Shown piece by piece: positions 1 to 7,259 of a stretch of DNA of 16,613 bases. How positions within the stretch are numbered: position 1 is the stretch's first letter; the number at the start of each line of letters is the position of its first letter. The notes below the pieces were generated by a model that was given only the letters and a program-made list of their open reading frames with translations, made no database searches and was not told where the DNA came from. The stretch comes from Deltaproteobacteria bacterium. Its GTDB lineage: Bacteria > Desulfobacterota > Desulfarculia > Adiutricales > Adiutricaceae. A program made the translations under genes and the position numbers. The stretch covers positions 1 through 16,613 of the forward strand of contig JAITJT010000256.1 of assembly GCA_031278795.1 (NCBI GenBank), written 5' to 3'.

Positions 1-44
1 ATAGTCCCGAATTTCATGCATTTTACACACAAAATAAATTTAAT

Positions 45-755
45 TTGCCAGTATTTTGTGACACATCTTTCTTGGAAAAATTTCTTGAATTAAGAAACAT
101 AATTTCCAAAACAAATAAAACACAATTATTCTTTTACTTAATAGTTAATTATTATTCTTTCATAATCAATTCAGAGTTAGATCTAAATATTGAATCGTTA
201 TTATTCGACATAGCGGTTCTTAAAAAAATAGAATCAGCAAAGATTGCAGAATACGCGCTATATTTAATTGGCACCAAAATGCCTGATGCCTTGGTTAACT
301 CGCTTTTTTGCGCGCAATATCCAGACTTGTTTCCTACACTTATTGCTAAAACTACGTTACCATTTTCGCTTAATTTTAATGATTATCTCCGCAAAGTCAA
401 AATACCAATAGTTAAAACACCAATAGTTAAAACACCAATAGTTAAAACACCAATAGTTAAAACACCAATAGTTAAAACACCAATAGTTAAAACAACAATA
501 GTTAAAACAACAATAGTTAAAACACAGCGCGCGAAGAAAACTTCAAAAACAACGGACCATAGTGATGACACCATTAGCAAAATGGATGCACCTCCTAAAG
601 CTAATACACCTCCTAAAGCTAATACACCACCAAAAGCTAGTACCTCTTCCAAAAAACCCTTAGCGAGTCCTCAGAGAAGAGGCAGAAAGAAAAAATATAT
701 CCCGCCTCGTCCAAATGCCCTTTTCCCGGATGAAGATCTAGGAAACAAGTCCTAA
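45..755 (+). CDS. Unrecognised basic repeat protein (start uncertain, possibly 5' partial)
   Basis: I do not recognise this protein. The frame is open from position 3, so the gene may begin outside the window. The only usable start inside is TTG at 45, and no ribosome binding site is visible before it. Residues 1-120 are a non-repetitive, probably globular region rich in Leu, Ile, Phe and Tyr. Residues 121-160 are eight pentapeptides (six PIVKT, two TIVKT). Around residues 182-199 are three PPKAN-type units, and the tail is very basic (RRGRKKKY). The repeat part and tail are lysine-rich and probably disordered, so binding to an acidic partner or nucleic acid is possible but only a guess. It is clearly more AT-rich than the sulfur genes. 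It ends 55 bp before, and convergent with, the sulfite reductase gene. The start of residues 1-10 recalls a PIN-domain first strand, but nothing else fits that fold. Confidence 0.6.
   Translation: MPVFCDTSFLEKFLELRNIISKTNKTQLFFYLIVNYYSFIINSELDLNIESLLFDIAVLKKIESAKIAEYALYLIGTKMPDALVNSLFCAQYPDLFPTLIAKTTLPFSLNFNDYLRKVKIPIVKTPIVKTPIVKTPIVKTPIVKTPIVKTTIVKTTIVKTQRAKKTSKTTDHSDDTISKMDAPPKANTPPKANTPPKASTSSKKPLASPQRRGRKKKYIPPRPNALFPDEDLGNKS
405..524 (+). repeat. 15-bp tandem repeat, 8 copies, coding PIVKT/TIVKT
   Basis: Eight head-to-tail copies of CCAATAGTTAAAACA. The last two have A in place of the first C, changing Pro to Thr. Near identity at the DNA level, including synonymous positions, points to recent expansion by slippage or recombination. 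Because the unit is 15 bp, copy-number change keeps the frame. Confidence 0.95.
588..641 (+). repeat. 18-bp tandem repeat, 3 copies, coding (A/T)PPKA(N/S)
   Basis: Two nearly identical 18-bp units (588-605 and 606-623) and a third diverged unit (624-641) code for APPKAN, TPPKAN and TPPKAS. A degenerate TSSKK follows. The unit is in frame with the host gene. Confidence 0.85.
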
Positions 756-810
756 ATTTTAGGAAAAATAAGATAACGAGTTTTTTATCCTTCCCTACTT
801 TTCCGGTTAA

Positions 811-1692
811 TTATCCTTTGCTGCCCTTGGCCTTTTTCTTGACCTCTCCCCCCAGGGCCTCCTCAAGGGGCTCCCAGCCTGTCCTTTCTATTACCGCGCG
901 TAACCTCTCCCCACCTTTTCCGTTTTGGATGAAAAATTCAATGGCGGCGTCCGCGGCTTTGAAGAAATCAGCCGTGTTCTCCAGGATGGGTATCAGCTTC
1001 TCGCCCTTGGCAATCTTGTTTCCGAAAGTTCCCCCAAAGTACACCATGTAGCCAGGTGTTCCCACCCAGGCGCCCGTGGGGCAGGCCTTCACGCAGCGGC
1101 CGCAGTTGTTGCACTTGTCGCGGTCAAGAACAATCTTTTTGTTAACAAGGCTTATGGCCTTCTCCCGACAGACCTTCACGCACAAGGCGCATTTCGTGCA
1201 TTCTTTGTGATCTATTTCTATCAATAAACCGCCTTTAACGCCCACGTCGTTCTCCTCGGCCTTGAGGCAGTTGTTCATGCAACCCGTCACGCCAAACTTG
1301 AACTTGTGGGGAAGAACCTTGCCGTAATACCTTTCCGATATGCTCTTGGCGAGCTTGTAGGTGTCTATGCAGCCGCTGGGGCAGACTTTGGAGCCCTGGC
1401 AGGCCGTTACCGTGCGCACGGCCGCCCCGCATACCCCGGGGCTGACGCCTCCCGCGGCTAGGGCCTCTTTAATCTTTTCGATGTCACTTAGCTTCACGTA
1501 AGGAATCTCCACTCCCTGGCGCGAGGTGAGATGCGCGATACCTTTCCCGTAGGTGTCGGCAGCGTCCGCGATTGTCCGCAGCTGATCGGTCGTCAAGTGT
1601 CCTCCCACGACCTTGAGCCTCATGGAGAATCTATCCTTTTGCTTCTGACGCATGAAGCCGTTGTTTTTAAGCGCCTTGTAGTCCACCGCCAT
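811..1692 (-). CDS. Siroheme [4Fe-4S] sulfite reductase with two ferredoxin clusters (AsrC-like)
   Basis: Predicted cytoplasmic six-electron reduction of sulfite to sulfide. The 293-residue protein has a nitrite/sulfite reductase ferredoxin-like half domain (about residues 20-85). The siroheme/4Fe-4S motif follows: Cys98-x5-Cys104, then Cys138-x3-Cys142 in GVTGCMNNC. Two 4Fe-4S ferredoxin motifs come next, Cys165/168/171/175 and Cys194/197/200/204, and then a helical, lysine-ending tail. This matches the single-chain anaerobic AsrC type, not the DsrAB heterodimer. I chose ATG at 1692 because GGGAGG lies 7 nt upstream; a TTG 22 codons earlier lacks such a site. It is the last gene of the minus-strand cluster, 96 bp after cysN. 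Electrons presumably come through the fused ferredoxin domain; no AsrA/AsrB partner is in view. Nitrite as an alternative substrate cannot be excluded. Confidence 0.88.
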   Translation of the reverse strand: MAVDYKALKNNGFMRQKQKDRFSMRLKVVGGHLTTDQLRTIADAADTYGKGIAHLTSRQGVEIPYVKLSDIEKIKEALAAGGVSPGVCGAAVRTVTACQGSKVCPSGCIDTYKLAKSISERYYGKVLPHKFKFGVTGCMNNCLKAEENDVGVKGGLLIEIDHKECTKCALCVKVCREKAISLVNKKIVLDRDKCNNCGRCVKACPTGAWVGTPGYMVYFGGTFGNKIAKGEKLIPILENTADFFKAADAAIEFFIQNGKGGERLRAVIERTGWEPLEEALGGEVKKKAKGSKG

Positions 1693-1788
1693 GTTTTCGC
1701 CTCCCGAAAAACATTTTTCAAATCCACTTTGTGAGCATTTTAAATCTGTCAAAGCCAATTGTCTTGGAGTTCACTTAAATTAGCTCAC

Positions 1789-3486
1789 TTAAATCATATA
1801 ATCCGCACCGGAAAAGGCAATCTTTCTGAAGGTGTTGAAATCCAAATACCTTACGGCCAAATCCGCCTCGTTTTTAGGCCCCTCGTCCAGCCAGGCCTCC
1901 CTTATCTCATTGAAACCATTCTGTGAGTCCGCCTTGATGGCGTAGCCGCTGCCGTTCACCACGGGATAGCCTCCGTAGCTGTAACTCATAAGGGGCATAA
2001 TCTCGGATACCCTTCCTTCCCTTATGCGGACGGCCACCCGGTCACGGAAGATGGCTATGTCAAAGTTTTCCGGATACTCGTAAGAGTTTCCGGAAAGAGG
2101 CACCCTGTCGCCCTCGCCGTAGAGGGCGGGCTCTATGTCCATCTTCTTGGTGACCTCCCTCGTGCCAAAGGTGAGGTAGTACTCCTCAAAGACCTCTGAG
2201 CGGGCCGTGAGCTCACCTTTCACGAAACCCCTCTTCATGAGGGCCATTGTCTCGGCCTGGGTAACTATACCCCCGCCCGCGACATCATAGCCGTCCACCA
2301 GGACGAACCTGCCGGTGGCTTTGTGCCTGGAGAAAAGATCCAGGGCTATGGGTTTTTTAAGCTTAATTAAAACGTCCGCCACCTCGTTTAGCTTCACCTC
2401 GCTAGCCCCCTCCACCGGGGCCAGGGACTCGGAATCAATAAGGTGGTAGATCTCCTCCACACTCGCCTCCTCGGCGCTGGTGGCGAGCTTGAGCTTGTAT
2501 TTTTTGTTTTTTAGAAGCGGACTCTTTCCCATCCAAAAGACGGAGCACTTGATAGTGTCCGTGACCATGGGCGCATCGTCTAAGGTGCTTATCACCTCAC
2601 CCCGCTGGTTGAAAAACTCATCCGTTACGGTTAGGCCTATGGACATGGGCGAGTAGGCGCTCTCTTTTTTGTCCCTGGGTAGCCAACTCTCCAGAGAGGC
2701 GACGGTGGTTATCTTTCCGCCCGGGGATACCAAGATGCGCTCCCCTTGACTGATAGTTCCGCTTTCTAGCCTTCCGGCTATAATGCGCCTCATGTCGAAC
2801 TTGTAGACATCTTGGATGGGAAGCCTCAGGCTCTCACCTTCTTCTTTTTTGCTAATGGAATCCAAGGCCTCAATCAAGGTGGGGCCCTTAAACCAGGAAA
2901 GCTTGTCCGAGGGCTTGGTGATGTTTTCACCCAAGAGCCCGGAGAGTGGCACAAAGAGCTGGGCCTCTATCTCAAGCTCTTTGAGATAAACACCCAACTC
3001 CTCTTTGATTTGTAAAAATACGCTCTCTTGGTAATCAACCAAATCCATCTTGTTGACAAGCACACCAATCTGCTCAATACCCAAAAGCCTCAGCATGTGG
3101 GCGTGCCTTTTGGACTGCTCCTCCACGCCCCTTTCGGCGTCCACCACCAGGAAGGCCACCTCCGCGTCCGAGGCGCCGGATATCATGTTTTTCAGGAACT
3201 CCTTGTGACCAGGCGCGTCTATGATTAGATAGTCGCGTTTTTGGGTGGCGAACTGCAGCCTGGTGGTGTCAATGGTTATTCCCTGTTTGCGCTCCTCCTC
3301 AAAGGCGTCCAGGAGAAAGGCGAACTCAAAGTGCTGGCCCTTTTCCTTGTTGATGGCCTTCACCCGGTCTATGGCCCCCTGGGTGAGCGAGTTGGTGTCA
3401 AAGAGCAATCTCCCTATGACCGTGGACTTTCCGTGATCCACGTGTCCGGTCACAACTATCTTAAGTTTTTCCCTAACTTGTCCCAT
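1789..3486 (-). CDS. cysN: Sulfate adenylyltransferase subunit 1, GTPase, with an extra C-terminal domain
   Basis: GTP-hydrolysing regulatory subunit of ATP sulfurylase; with CysD it makes APS and pyrophosphate from ATP and sulfate in the cytoplasm. It has EF-Tu-like G motifs: P-loop GHVDHGKS (residues 14-21), GITIDTT (69-75), DAPGH (90-94) and NKMD (145-148). Two beta-barrel domains follow to about residue 408. At 565 residues it is about 90 longer than a typical CysN of around 475. Residues 409-565 form an additional region with GYPVVNGSGYAIK and a conserved-looking tail. It has no Walker A motif, so it is not the APS kinase of CysNC fusions. ATG at 3486 lies only 3 nt after the cysD stop, so translation is probably coupled. 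The stop region is locally duplicated (TCACTTAAAT at 1771 and 1785). Confidence 0.95.
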   Translation of the reverse strand: MGQVREKLKIVVTGHVDHGKSTVIGRLLFDTNSLTQGAIDRVKAINKEKGQHFEFAFLLDAFEEERKQGITIDTTRLQFATQKRDYLIIDAPGHKEFLKNMISGASDAEVAFLVVDAERGVEEQSKRHAHMLRLLGIEQIGVLVNKMDLVDYQESVFLQIKEELGVYLKELEIEAQLFVPLSGLLGENITKPSDKLSWFKGPTLIEALDSISKKEEGESLRLPIQDVYKFDMRRIIAGRLESGTISQGERILVSPGGKITTVASLESWLPRDKKESAYSPMSIGLTVTDEFFNQRGEVISTLDDAPMVTDTIKCSVFWMGKSPLLKNKKYKLKLATSAEEASVEEIYHLIDSESLAPVEGASEVKLNEVADVLIKLKKPIALDLFSRHKATGRFVLVDGYDVAGGGIVTQAETMALMKRGFVKGELTARSEVFEEYYLTFGTREVTKKMDIEPALYGEGDRVPLSGNSYEYPENFDIAIFRDRVAVRIREGRVSEIMPLMSYSYGGYPVVNGSGYAIKADSQNGFNEIREAWLDEGPKNEADLAVRYLDFNTFRKIAFSGADYMI

Positions 3487-3489
3487 AAT

Positions 3490-4290
3490 TTACATGTACC
3501 CGTCCTGGCGCAGTTTCTGCATAGCGTAGGCGTCCTCTTGATCCTGGGCCCGGCCCGATCTCTCGGATACCTTGGTTCTCATGAGCTCCTCCACAATCTC
3601 TGTTACAGTGGACGCCTCCGAGACTATCCTTCCGGTACAGGGGGCGCAGCCCAAGGAGCGGTAGCGCTCGTGGTTTTTGGAGAAGTAGAGATCTATTATA
3701 GGTATCTCCTCTTTTTCTATGTAACGCCAGATATCCAGCTCGTTCCACTCCAAGAGTGGATGGACCCTGATGTGGTGCCCCTTGGGGAAGCTGGTCTTGA
3801 ACTGCCCCCAGAGTTCTGGTGGCTGGTGGGTGTGGTCCCAGCTGTCGTCTTGGTTTCTCTCGGAGAAGACCCTCTCCTTGGAGCGGGATCCCTCCTCGTC
3901 TCGCCTCACCCCCACGATTAATCCATCAAAGCCGTATTCCTTGGTCATGGAGGCCAAGGCGTCGGTCTTGAGCGCCTTGCAGCAGACCAGGCGGCCGCTG
4001 TCTGGGCCCATGCCCTGGGCTAGGGCCTCCTTATTCTGATAGACGATTAGATCGAGCCCAAGCTCCTTGGCCACCCTGTCGCGGTAGCTAATCATCTCCG
4101 GAATCTTGTAGCTGGTGTCCACGTGGATGAAGGGAAAGGGGCAGTGCCCAAAGAAGGCCTTTTTGGATAGCCAGAGAAGAACCGTGGAATCCTTGCCTAT
4201 GGACCACAAGAGCCCCAGCTTTCCCAAGTTGCGGTAGGCCTCGCGCAGGATATAGATGCTCTGGGCCTCCAATGATTCCAAATGGTTCAT
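3490..4290 (-). CDS. cysD: Sulfate adenylyltransferase subunit 2 (ATP sulfurylase catalytic subunit)
   Basis: Catalytic subunit that adenylates sulfate to APS; partner of CysN encoded 3 nt downstream. The 266-residue protein is an adenine-nucleotide alpha-hydrolase of the PAPS-reductase-like superfamily. The PP-loop SIGKDS is at residues 30-35, followed by HVDTSYK (56-62), [14 protein letters not shown] (127-140) and a C-terminal LGCAPCTG (213-220) that is usual in CysD. The second motif residue is Ile where many relatives have Gly; SIGKDS variants are known in NodP-type CysD. The length is slightly below the family's usual 300. ATG at 4290 is preceded by GGGAGA at a 7-nt spacing. The AT-rich gap of 174 bp to aprB holds a weak hairpin (4360-4376) and an A9 run (T9 on the coding strand), perhaps partial attenuation. 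Confidence 0.95.
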   Translation of the reverse strand: MNHLESLEAQSIYILREAYRNLGKLGLLWSIGKDSTVLLWLSKKAFFGHCPFPFIHVDTSYKIPEMISYRDRVAKELGLDLIVYQNKEALAQGMGPDSGRLVCCKALKTDALASMTKEYGFDGLIVGVRRDEEGSRSKERVFSERNQDDSWDHTHQPPELWGQFKTSFPKGHHIRVHPLLEWNELDIWRYIEKEEIPIIDLYFSKNHERYRSLGCAPCTGRIVSEASTVTEIVEELMRTKVSERSGRAQDQEDAYAMQKLRQDGYM

Positions 4291-4464
4291 GTATTAATCT
4301 CCCAAGAAAAAATCGCCTTTAAAACTTTAGCTTAGAATCTAGTCAAAAAAAAATTCTTAATCAAGGCGCTTTTGATGAGTCTTTTCAAGGCAAAAAACCC
4401 CTTATGACTTTTAATATTAGAGTCCTCATAGTAAGCATGATGATTTTAGAAAAAAAGCTTTACC

Positions 4465-4773
4465 CTAATAGCTATCCAGGTTGCCGCTCCCGTCTATGAC
4501 CAGGATATCCCCTCCAAAGCTGGTGTAGACCCAGAGGAGCCTGCCGTTTTGATAGTTGCAGTCCAGCCTTCCTCCGTAGCCTCCCATGGCCGGGGGGAGA
4601 TAGAGAGAGAGGGCCACCTGGGGGCAGGACTTGAGGCAGGCCGCGCAGCCCCAGCAGTCCGCCGGCCGGGGGTTTATCACCTTCTTGTTGACTAGCTCCA
4701 AGATGTTACCCGGGCATATCTCCACGCAGTTACCACAGCCCACGCATTTATCCAGTTCTATGAGAATGCTCAT
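4465..4773 (-). CDS. aprB: Adenylylsulfate reductase beta subunit, two [4Fe-4S] ferredoxin
   Basis: Electron-transfer subunit that passes electrons to the FAD of AprA. The 102-residue protein has two 4Fe-4S motifs: Cys10/13/16/20 (CVGCGNCVEICP) and Cys40/43/46/50 (CWGCAACLKSCP). The region between, with a tryptophan next to the second cluster (W41), is typical of AprB. The C-terminal 50 residues (GGYGGRL, then short strands ending in SY) resemble the start of the AprB tail. The protein is about 50 residues shorter than dissimilatory AprB (roughly 150), which wraps its tail around AprA. ATG at 4773 follows GAGGGA at a usable distance. The gene lies 112 bp downstream of aprA. The order aprA-aprB is the reverse of the aprBA order in classic sulfate reducers. 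A generic ferredoxin is the alternative, made unlikely by the neighbour. Confidence 0.87.
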   Translation of the reverse strand: MSILIELDKCVGCGNCVEICPGNILELVNKKVINPRPADCWGCAACLKSCPQVALSLYLPPAMGGYGGRLDCNYQNGRLLWVYTSFGGDILVIDGSGNLDSY

Positions 4774-4885
4774 TTAATCCCTCGCGCGCTCGATATTTTC
4801 CAAGAGTGTTCTGAATTGTTTCTAATACTTGGCTGAAGCATCTTAAAATAAGCGTAAGTCATATGCAGCAAACATACATCTTTCT

Positions 4886-6688
4886 CTACTGGGACTCCTC
4901 CGGAGGGTCCTCCTGGACATCTGGAAGCGGAACGCTTTCCAGCTTGATAAGATCCCTAGCACTTAGCTTCAGGTTAACAAGCCCTTCTTCCGGGTAGCAG
5001 CCGCCGTAGGTGGTGGCCTCCGTATTCAAAAAGAGCTCATAGCGGGAATCCAACTTGGGATAGTCCTGATACTCCCCAAAGCCGGGCCAGCGGGTCTCCT
5101 TGCGGTTCATGAGGTGGCATATTAGGCTCCTTGCCACTATTAGCCTCTCTCTTAGCTCAAAGTTGCGGGAGAGCTCCTTGAGGTCTCTGGCCGCTAGGTT
5201 CAAAGAGAGGGTGTAGATCCTGTCTATCTCCTTTCTGGCCTCTTTCAAGCCGTTTAGCGTGTAGCGGTAGCCAGAGCTTCTCCCACCGGCCTCCCGGTCC
5301 ATGGCCTTCTGCATGGCCTCCTCCAGGCCGTCGGCCCCGTAGGGGGGACGCTTGCGGGTGAGATCCTTGGAGGCGAAGCTCAAGGCCTTCTCCAGCTGGG
5401 CTTTGTCAGTCTTGGGCTCAACTAGATCCTGAAGATACAGAGAGACGCTCTCCGCGGCTATCATAGCCTCGGCCATGGAGCCGGAGACATACTTCTGGGG
5501 GGCCCCGAAGGCCGCGTCCCCGGCGGCGTAGAGGCCTTTTAAGCTGGTCTCCCTCCCCGGGCCTATGACGTAGCCACTGGCCGTGTGGCCTCCCATGACA
5601 AAGGGCTCTGAGCCCTCGATGAAGGCCCCTAAGAGCTCGTCACCCCCTTCCTTGGGGATATCCTTGAGGTTCTGCTTTTTCAGATGCGTTCCGTCTTCTA
5701 AAAAGCGCAGCGACTGCAGGGGACTCATATGAAAATAAGCCTTGGATAGGCCTTCCCGCAGGTGTCCGGACTCATTCTTGGCCACCAGCCTGCAGGGGCC
5801 CCTACCCTCCTCATTTTCCCTTCTCAAGGCCAATACCCTATCTGATGTGCTGTTACCGTACTTGGCCTCGTAGTTCTCCCCCAGGGAGTTCACCTGGTGG
5901 GCGCCCGCACCTAAGGACAAGGTCCCGGTGGGGGCCATGGTGTCCTTGAGCCTCAGGGCCACGAAACGCATCTCCAAGGTGGAGAGCTCGGCTCCGGCCA
6001 ATATGCCCATGGCGTAGCCGCCTCCGGTATTGAAAGGCGGGTACCACATCTTATGCTGGGAGATGCCCTGGTTATTGGGCATGTAGATTCCCGCCGCCCC
6101 ACCGGTCGCGACAATCACGGCCTTGGCCCCGAATATGTAAAAGCCCCCGTCCTTGTGCGTGGAAAAGCCCAAGGCCCCGCTTACCACTGGTTCCCCCGAG
6201 TCTTGGCTCAAGAGGAGGTTGCTCACGTGGACATGCTCCACCAGGGTGATATTCTTCATGGTCTTCAGGGGAAAGGCCAAGAGAGGCTTGATGTTCTCGC
6301 CATTAACCTTGATGTTGCGCCAGGAGCGCGACTTGTAGGACCCATCCGGCTCCTTTTGAAAGACAAGCCCCAGAGCCTCCAACATCTTGATGGCGCCCTC
6401 CAGCCTCTCGGACATGGACAGTAGTAGCGACATGGAGGCTATGCCGTGGGCGTCCTGGAAGGCGTAGTCCGCGTAATCCTGGGGGCTTTTTCCCTGCCCC
6501 ACCCAGGCGTTGATGGCGTTCACCCCGGCCGCCAGGCAGCCGCTTCTGGAGATGGCGGCCTTCTCCGCCAGGATCACCGAGCGTCCGGATTTGGCCAAAA
6601 TGTTGGCAGCGGTGCACCCGGCCGCCCCGCCACCTATGATGAGGCACTCGGCCTTGAGCGCGTTTACTTTAAGTTTACGGTCTCCCAC
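4886..6688 (-). CDS. aprA: Adenylylsulfate reductase alpha subunit, FAD protein
   Basis: Reduces APS to sulfite and AMP. The 600-residue protein belongs to the fumarate reductase/succinate dehydrogenase flavoprotein family. The FAD-binding GGGAAG is at residues 19-24 and SGCLAAGVNAINAW at 49-62. These are followed by a second flavin contact, ATGGAAGIY, a C-terminal FAD segment with GLYAAGDAAFG, and the AprA-like RWPGFGEYQDYP near residue 535. It is shorter than dissimilatory AprA (about 660) and reads like the compact form found next to assimilatory genes in some anaerobes (from memory). I take GTG at 6688 as start because it is the first start in frame and the protein begins just before the FAD strand. 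The ribosome binding site is poor. The gene follows a 571-bp structured spacer after cysA, so it probably has its own control point. Confidence 0.92.
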   Translation of the reverse strand: MGDRKLKVNALKAECLIIGGGAAGCTAANILAKSGRSVILAEKAAISRSGCLAAGVNAINAWVGQGKSPQDYADYAFQDAHGIASMSLLLSMSERLEGAIKMLEALGLVFQKEPDGSYKSRSWRNIKVNGENIKPLLAFPLKTMKNITLVEHVHVSNLLLSQDSGEPVVSGALGFSTHKDGGFYIFGAKAVIVATGGAAGIYMPNNQGISQHKMWYPPFNTGGGYAMGILAGAELSTLEMRFVALRLKDTMAPTGTLSLGAGAHQVNSLGENYEAKYGNSTSDRVLALRRENEEGRGPCRLVAKNESGHLREGLSKAYFHMSPLQSLRFLEDGTHLKKQNLKDIPKEGGDELLGAFIEGSEPFVMGGHTASGYVIGPGRETSLKGLYAAGDAAFGAPQKYVSGSMAEAMIAAESVSLYLQDLVEPKTDKAQLEKALSFASKDLTRKRPPYGADGLEEAMQKAMDREAGGRSSGYRYTLNGLKEARKEIDRIYTLSLNLAARDLKELSRNFELRERLIVARSLICHLMNRKETRWPGFGEYQDYPKLDSRYELFLNTEATTYGGCYPEEGLVNLKLSARDLIKLESVPLPDVQEDPPEESQ

Positions 6689-6725
6689 TATTTACCAATC
6701 CAATATCAGAAAAAAGTTTTGATTT

Positions 6726-7136
6726 TGTAAAGAAATGTAAAGAAGTGTATATAATTTAAAAAAGCTATAAAAGGACGCAAAAACTAGCTAATAATTGCAA
6801 TAAAATCACAGTGAAAATTTATGATGCAGCATATAACGAAGATCGCTTAAAAAGATCGTTTTAGCCATAAGCGATTAGGCATATATAGTCTCTTATTAAA
6901 AAGCCAGAGAAAAACTAAAAACTTGAGTAGCAAAAAAGCTGTTAAGAAAATTTAAAGAAAATTTCGCCCTTTTGCACAAGTTAATAGAAAACGAATGACA
7001 TAGAGAGAAAGACAATAAAAAACCTTTATATCACATATGGCGAACAAATTACAGATAATGTGGGAGAAAATGAAGCTTTCCTTAGTCTTCTTTACACTTC
7101 TTGAGTCTTCTTTACACTTCTTTACACTTCTTTACA
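6726..7136. repeat. 24-bp inverted repeat pair (arms 6726-6749 and 7113-7136)
   Basis: The two arms are reverse complements at 23 of 24 positions. In a minus-strand transcript the single difference becomes a G-U wobble, so all 24 positions can pair, enclosing 363 nt. The 7113-7136 arm is part of the 10-bp repeat array, so other registers can also pair. No flanking target duplication was seen, which argues against a transposon end. Confidence 0.85.
7087..7136. repeat. Helically phased 10-bp direct repeats
   Basis: Units CTTCTTTACA start at 7087, 7107, 7117 and 7127, with a degenerate unit at 7097 (CTTCTTGAGT). The 10-bp period puts every unit on nearly the same face of the helix. It is not a multiple of three, so a protein repeat is unlikely. 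Confidence 0.9.
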
Positions 7137-7137
7137 C

Positions 7138-7215
7138 CTCCTTAACTTCTCCTCGATGCTCCCTAAAGTTCCTTGCAGCTCCTTAACCTCTCCTGATAGC
7201 TCCCTAAAGCCCCTT
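7138..7215. repeat. Imperfect 41-bp direct duplication
   Basis: CTCCTTAAC begins copies at 7138 and 7179. Over 37 bp the copies agree at about 30 positions, including a shared GCTCCCTAAAG. The minus strand reads as a polypurine tract with many GGA triplets. One minus frame reads like a short coiled coil (GEVKELQGTLGSIEEKLRR) but has no start codon. Confidence 0.75.
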
Positions 7216-7256
7216 ACTCTACCGGACTCCTCCGGAAGATTTCACCTAAGGGGCTT
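7207..7256 (-). other. Stem-loop directly after cysA
   Basis: A perfect 10-bp stem (AAGCCCCTTA at 7207-7216 with TAAGGGGCTT at 7247-7256) encloses a second 5-bp hairpin (CCGGA 7222-7226, TCCGG 7231-7235). It starts 3 nt after the cysA stop codon. There is no U-tract, so it is more likely a 3'-end stabiliser or processing site than a strong intrinsic terminator. Confidence 0.6.
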
Positions 7257-7259
7257 AGA

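Larger units (their letters stand above)
6689..7259 (-). other. Long structured spacer between cysA and aprA
   Basis: 571 bp without a convincing gene. Its aprA-proximal two thirds are very AT-rich. Its cysA-proximal third is purine-rich on the transcribed-sense minus strand and full of direct repeats. It contains a 24-bp inverted repeat pair (6726-6749 and 7113-7136), a 10-bp phased repeat array, a 41-bp duplication and a stem-loop straight after cysA, each listed separately. An 8-bp hairpin is also present (ATCGCTTA at 6842-6849 with TAAGCGAT at 6868-6875). No clean -35/-10 pair for aprA was found. Confidence 0.8.

Noticed and set aside
45..90. PIN-domain start (CDTSFL) suggesting a toxin
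   Set aside because: Only the first few residues resemble a PIN strand; the later acidic catalytic positions are not evident, and the rest is low-complexity repeat.
405..524. CRISPR-like regular repeats
   Set aside because: The copies are directly adjacent with no spacers and are in frame in a coding region, so this is a protein tandem repeat.
1789..2262. CysC (APS kinase) fusion at the CysN C-terminus
   Set aside because: The extension lacks a Walker A motif and the other APS kinase signatures. Coordinates are given in minus-strand reading order.
3241..3921. Long plus-strand open frame of 226 codons
   Set aside because: It lies antisense across cysN and cysD, which have clear motifs in the other strand; it is an opposite-strand shadow of GC-rich coding sequence.
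6726..7136. Miniature transposable element bounded by the 24-bp inverted repeats
   Set aside because: No target-site duplication, and one arm is embedded in a local 10-bp repeat array.
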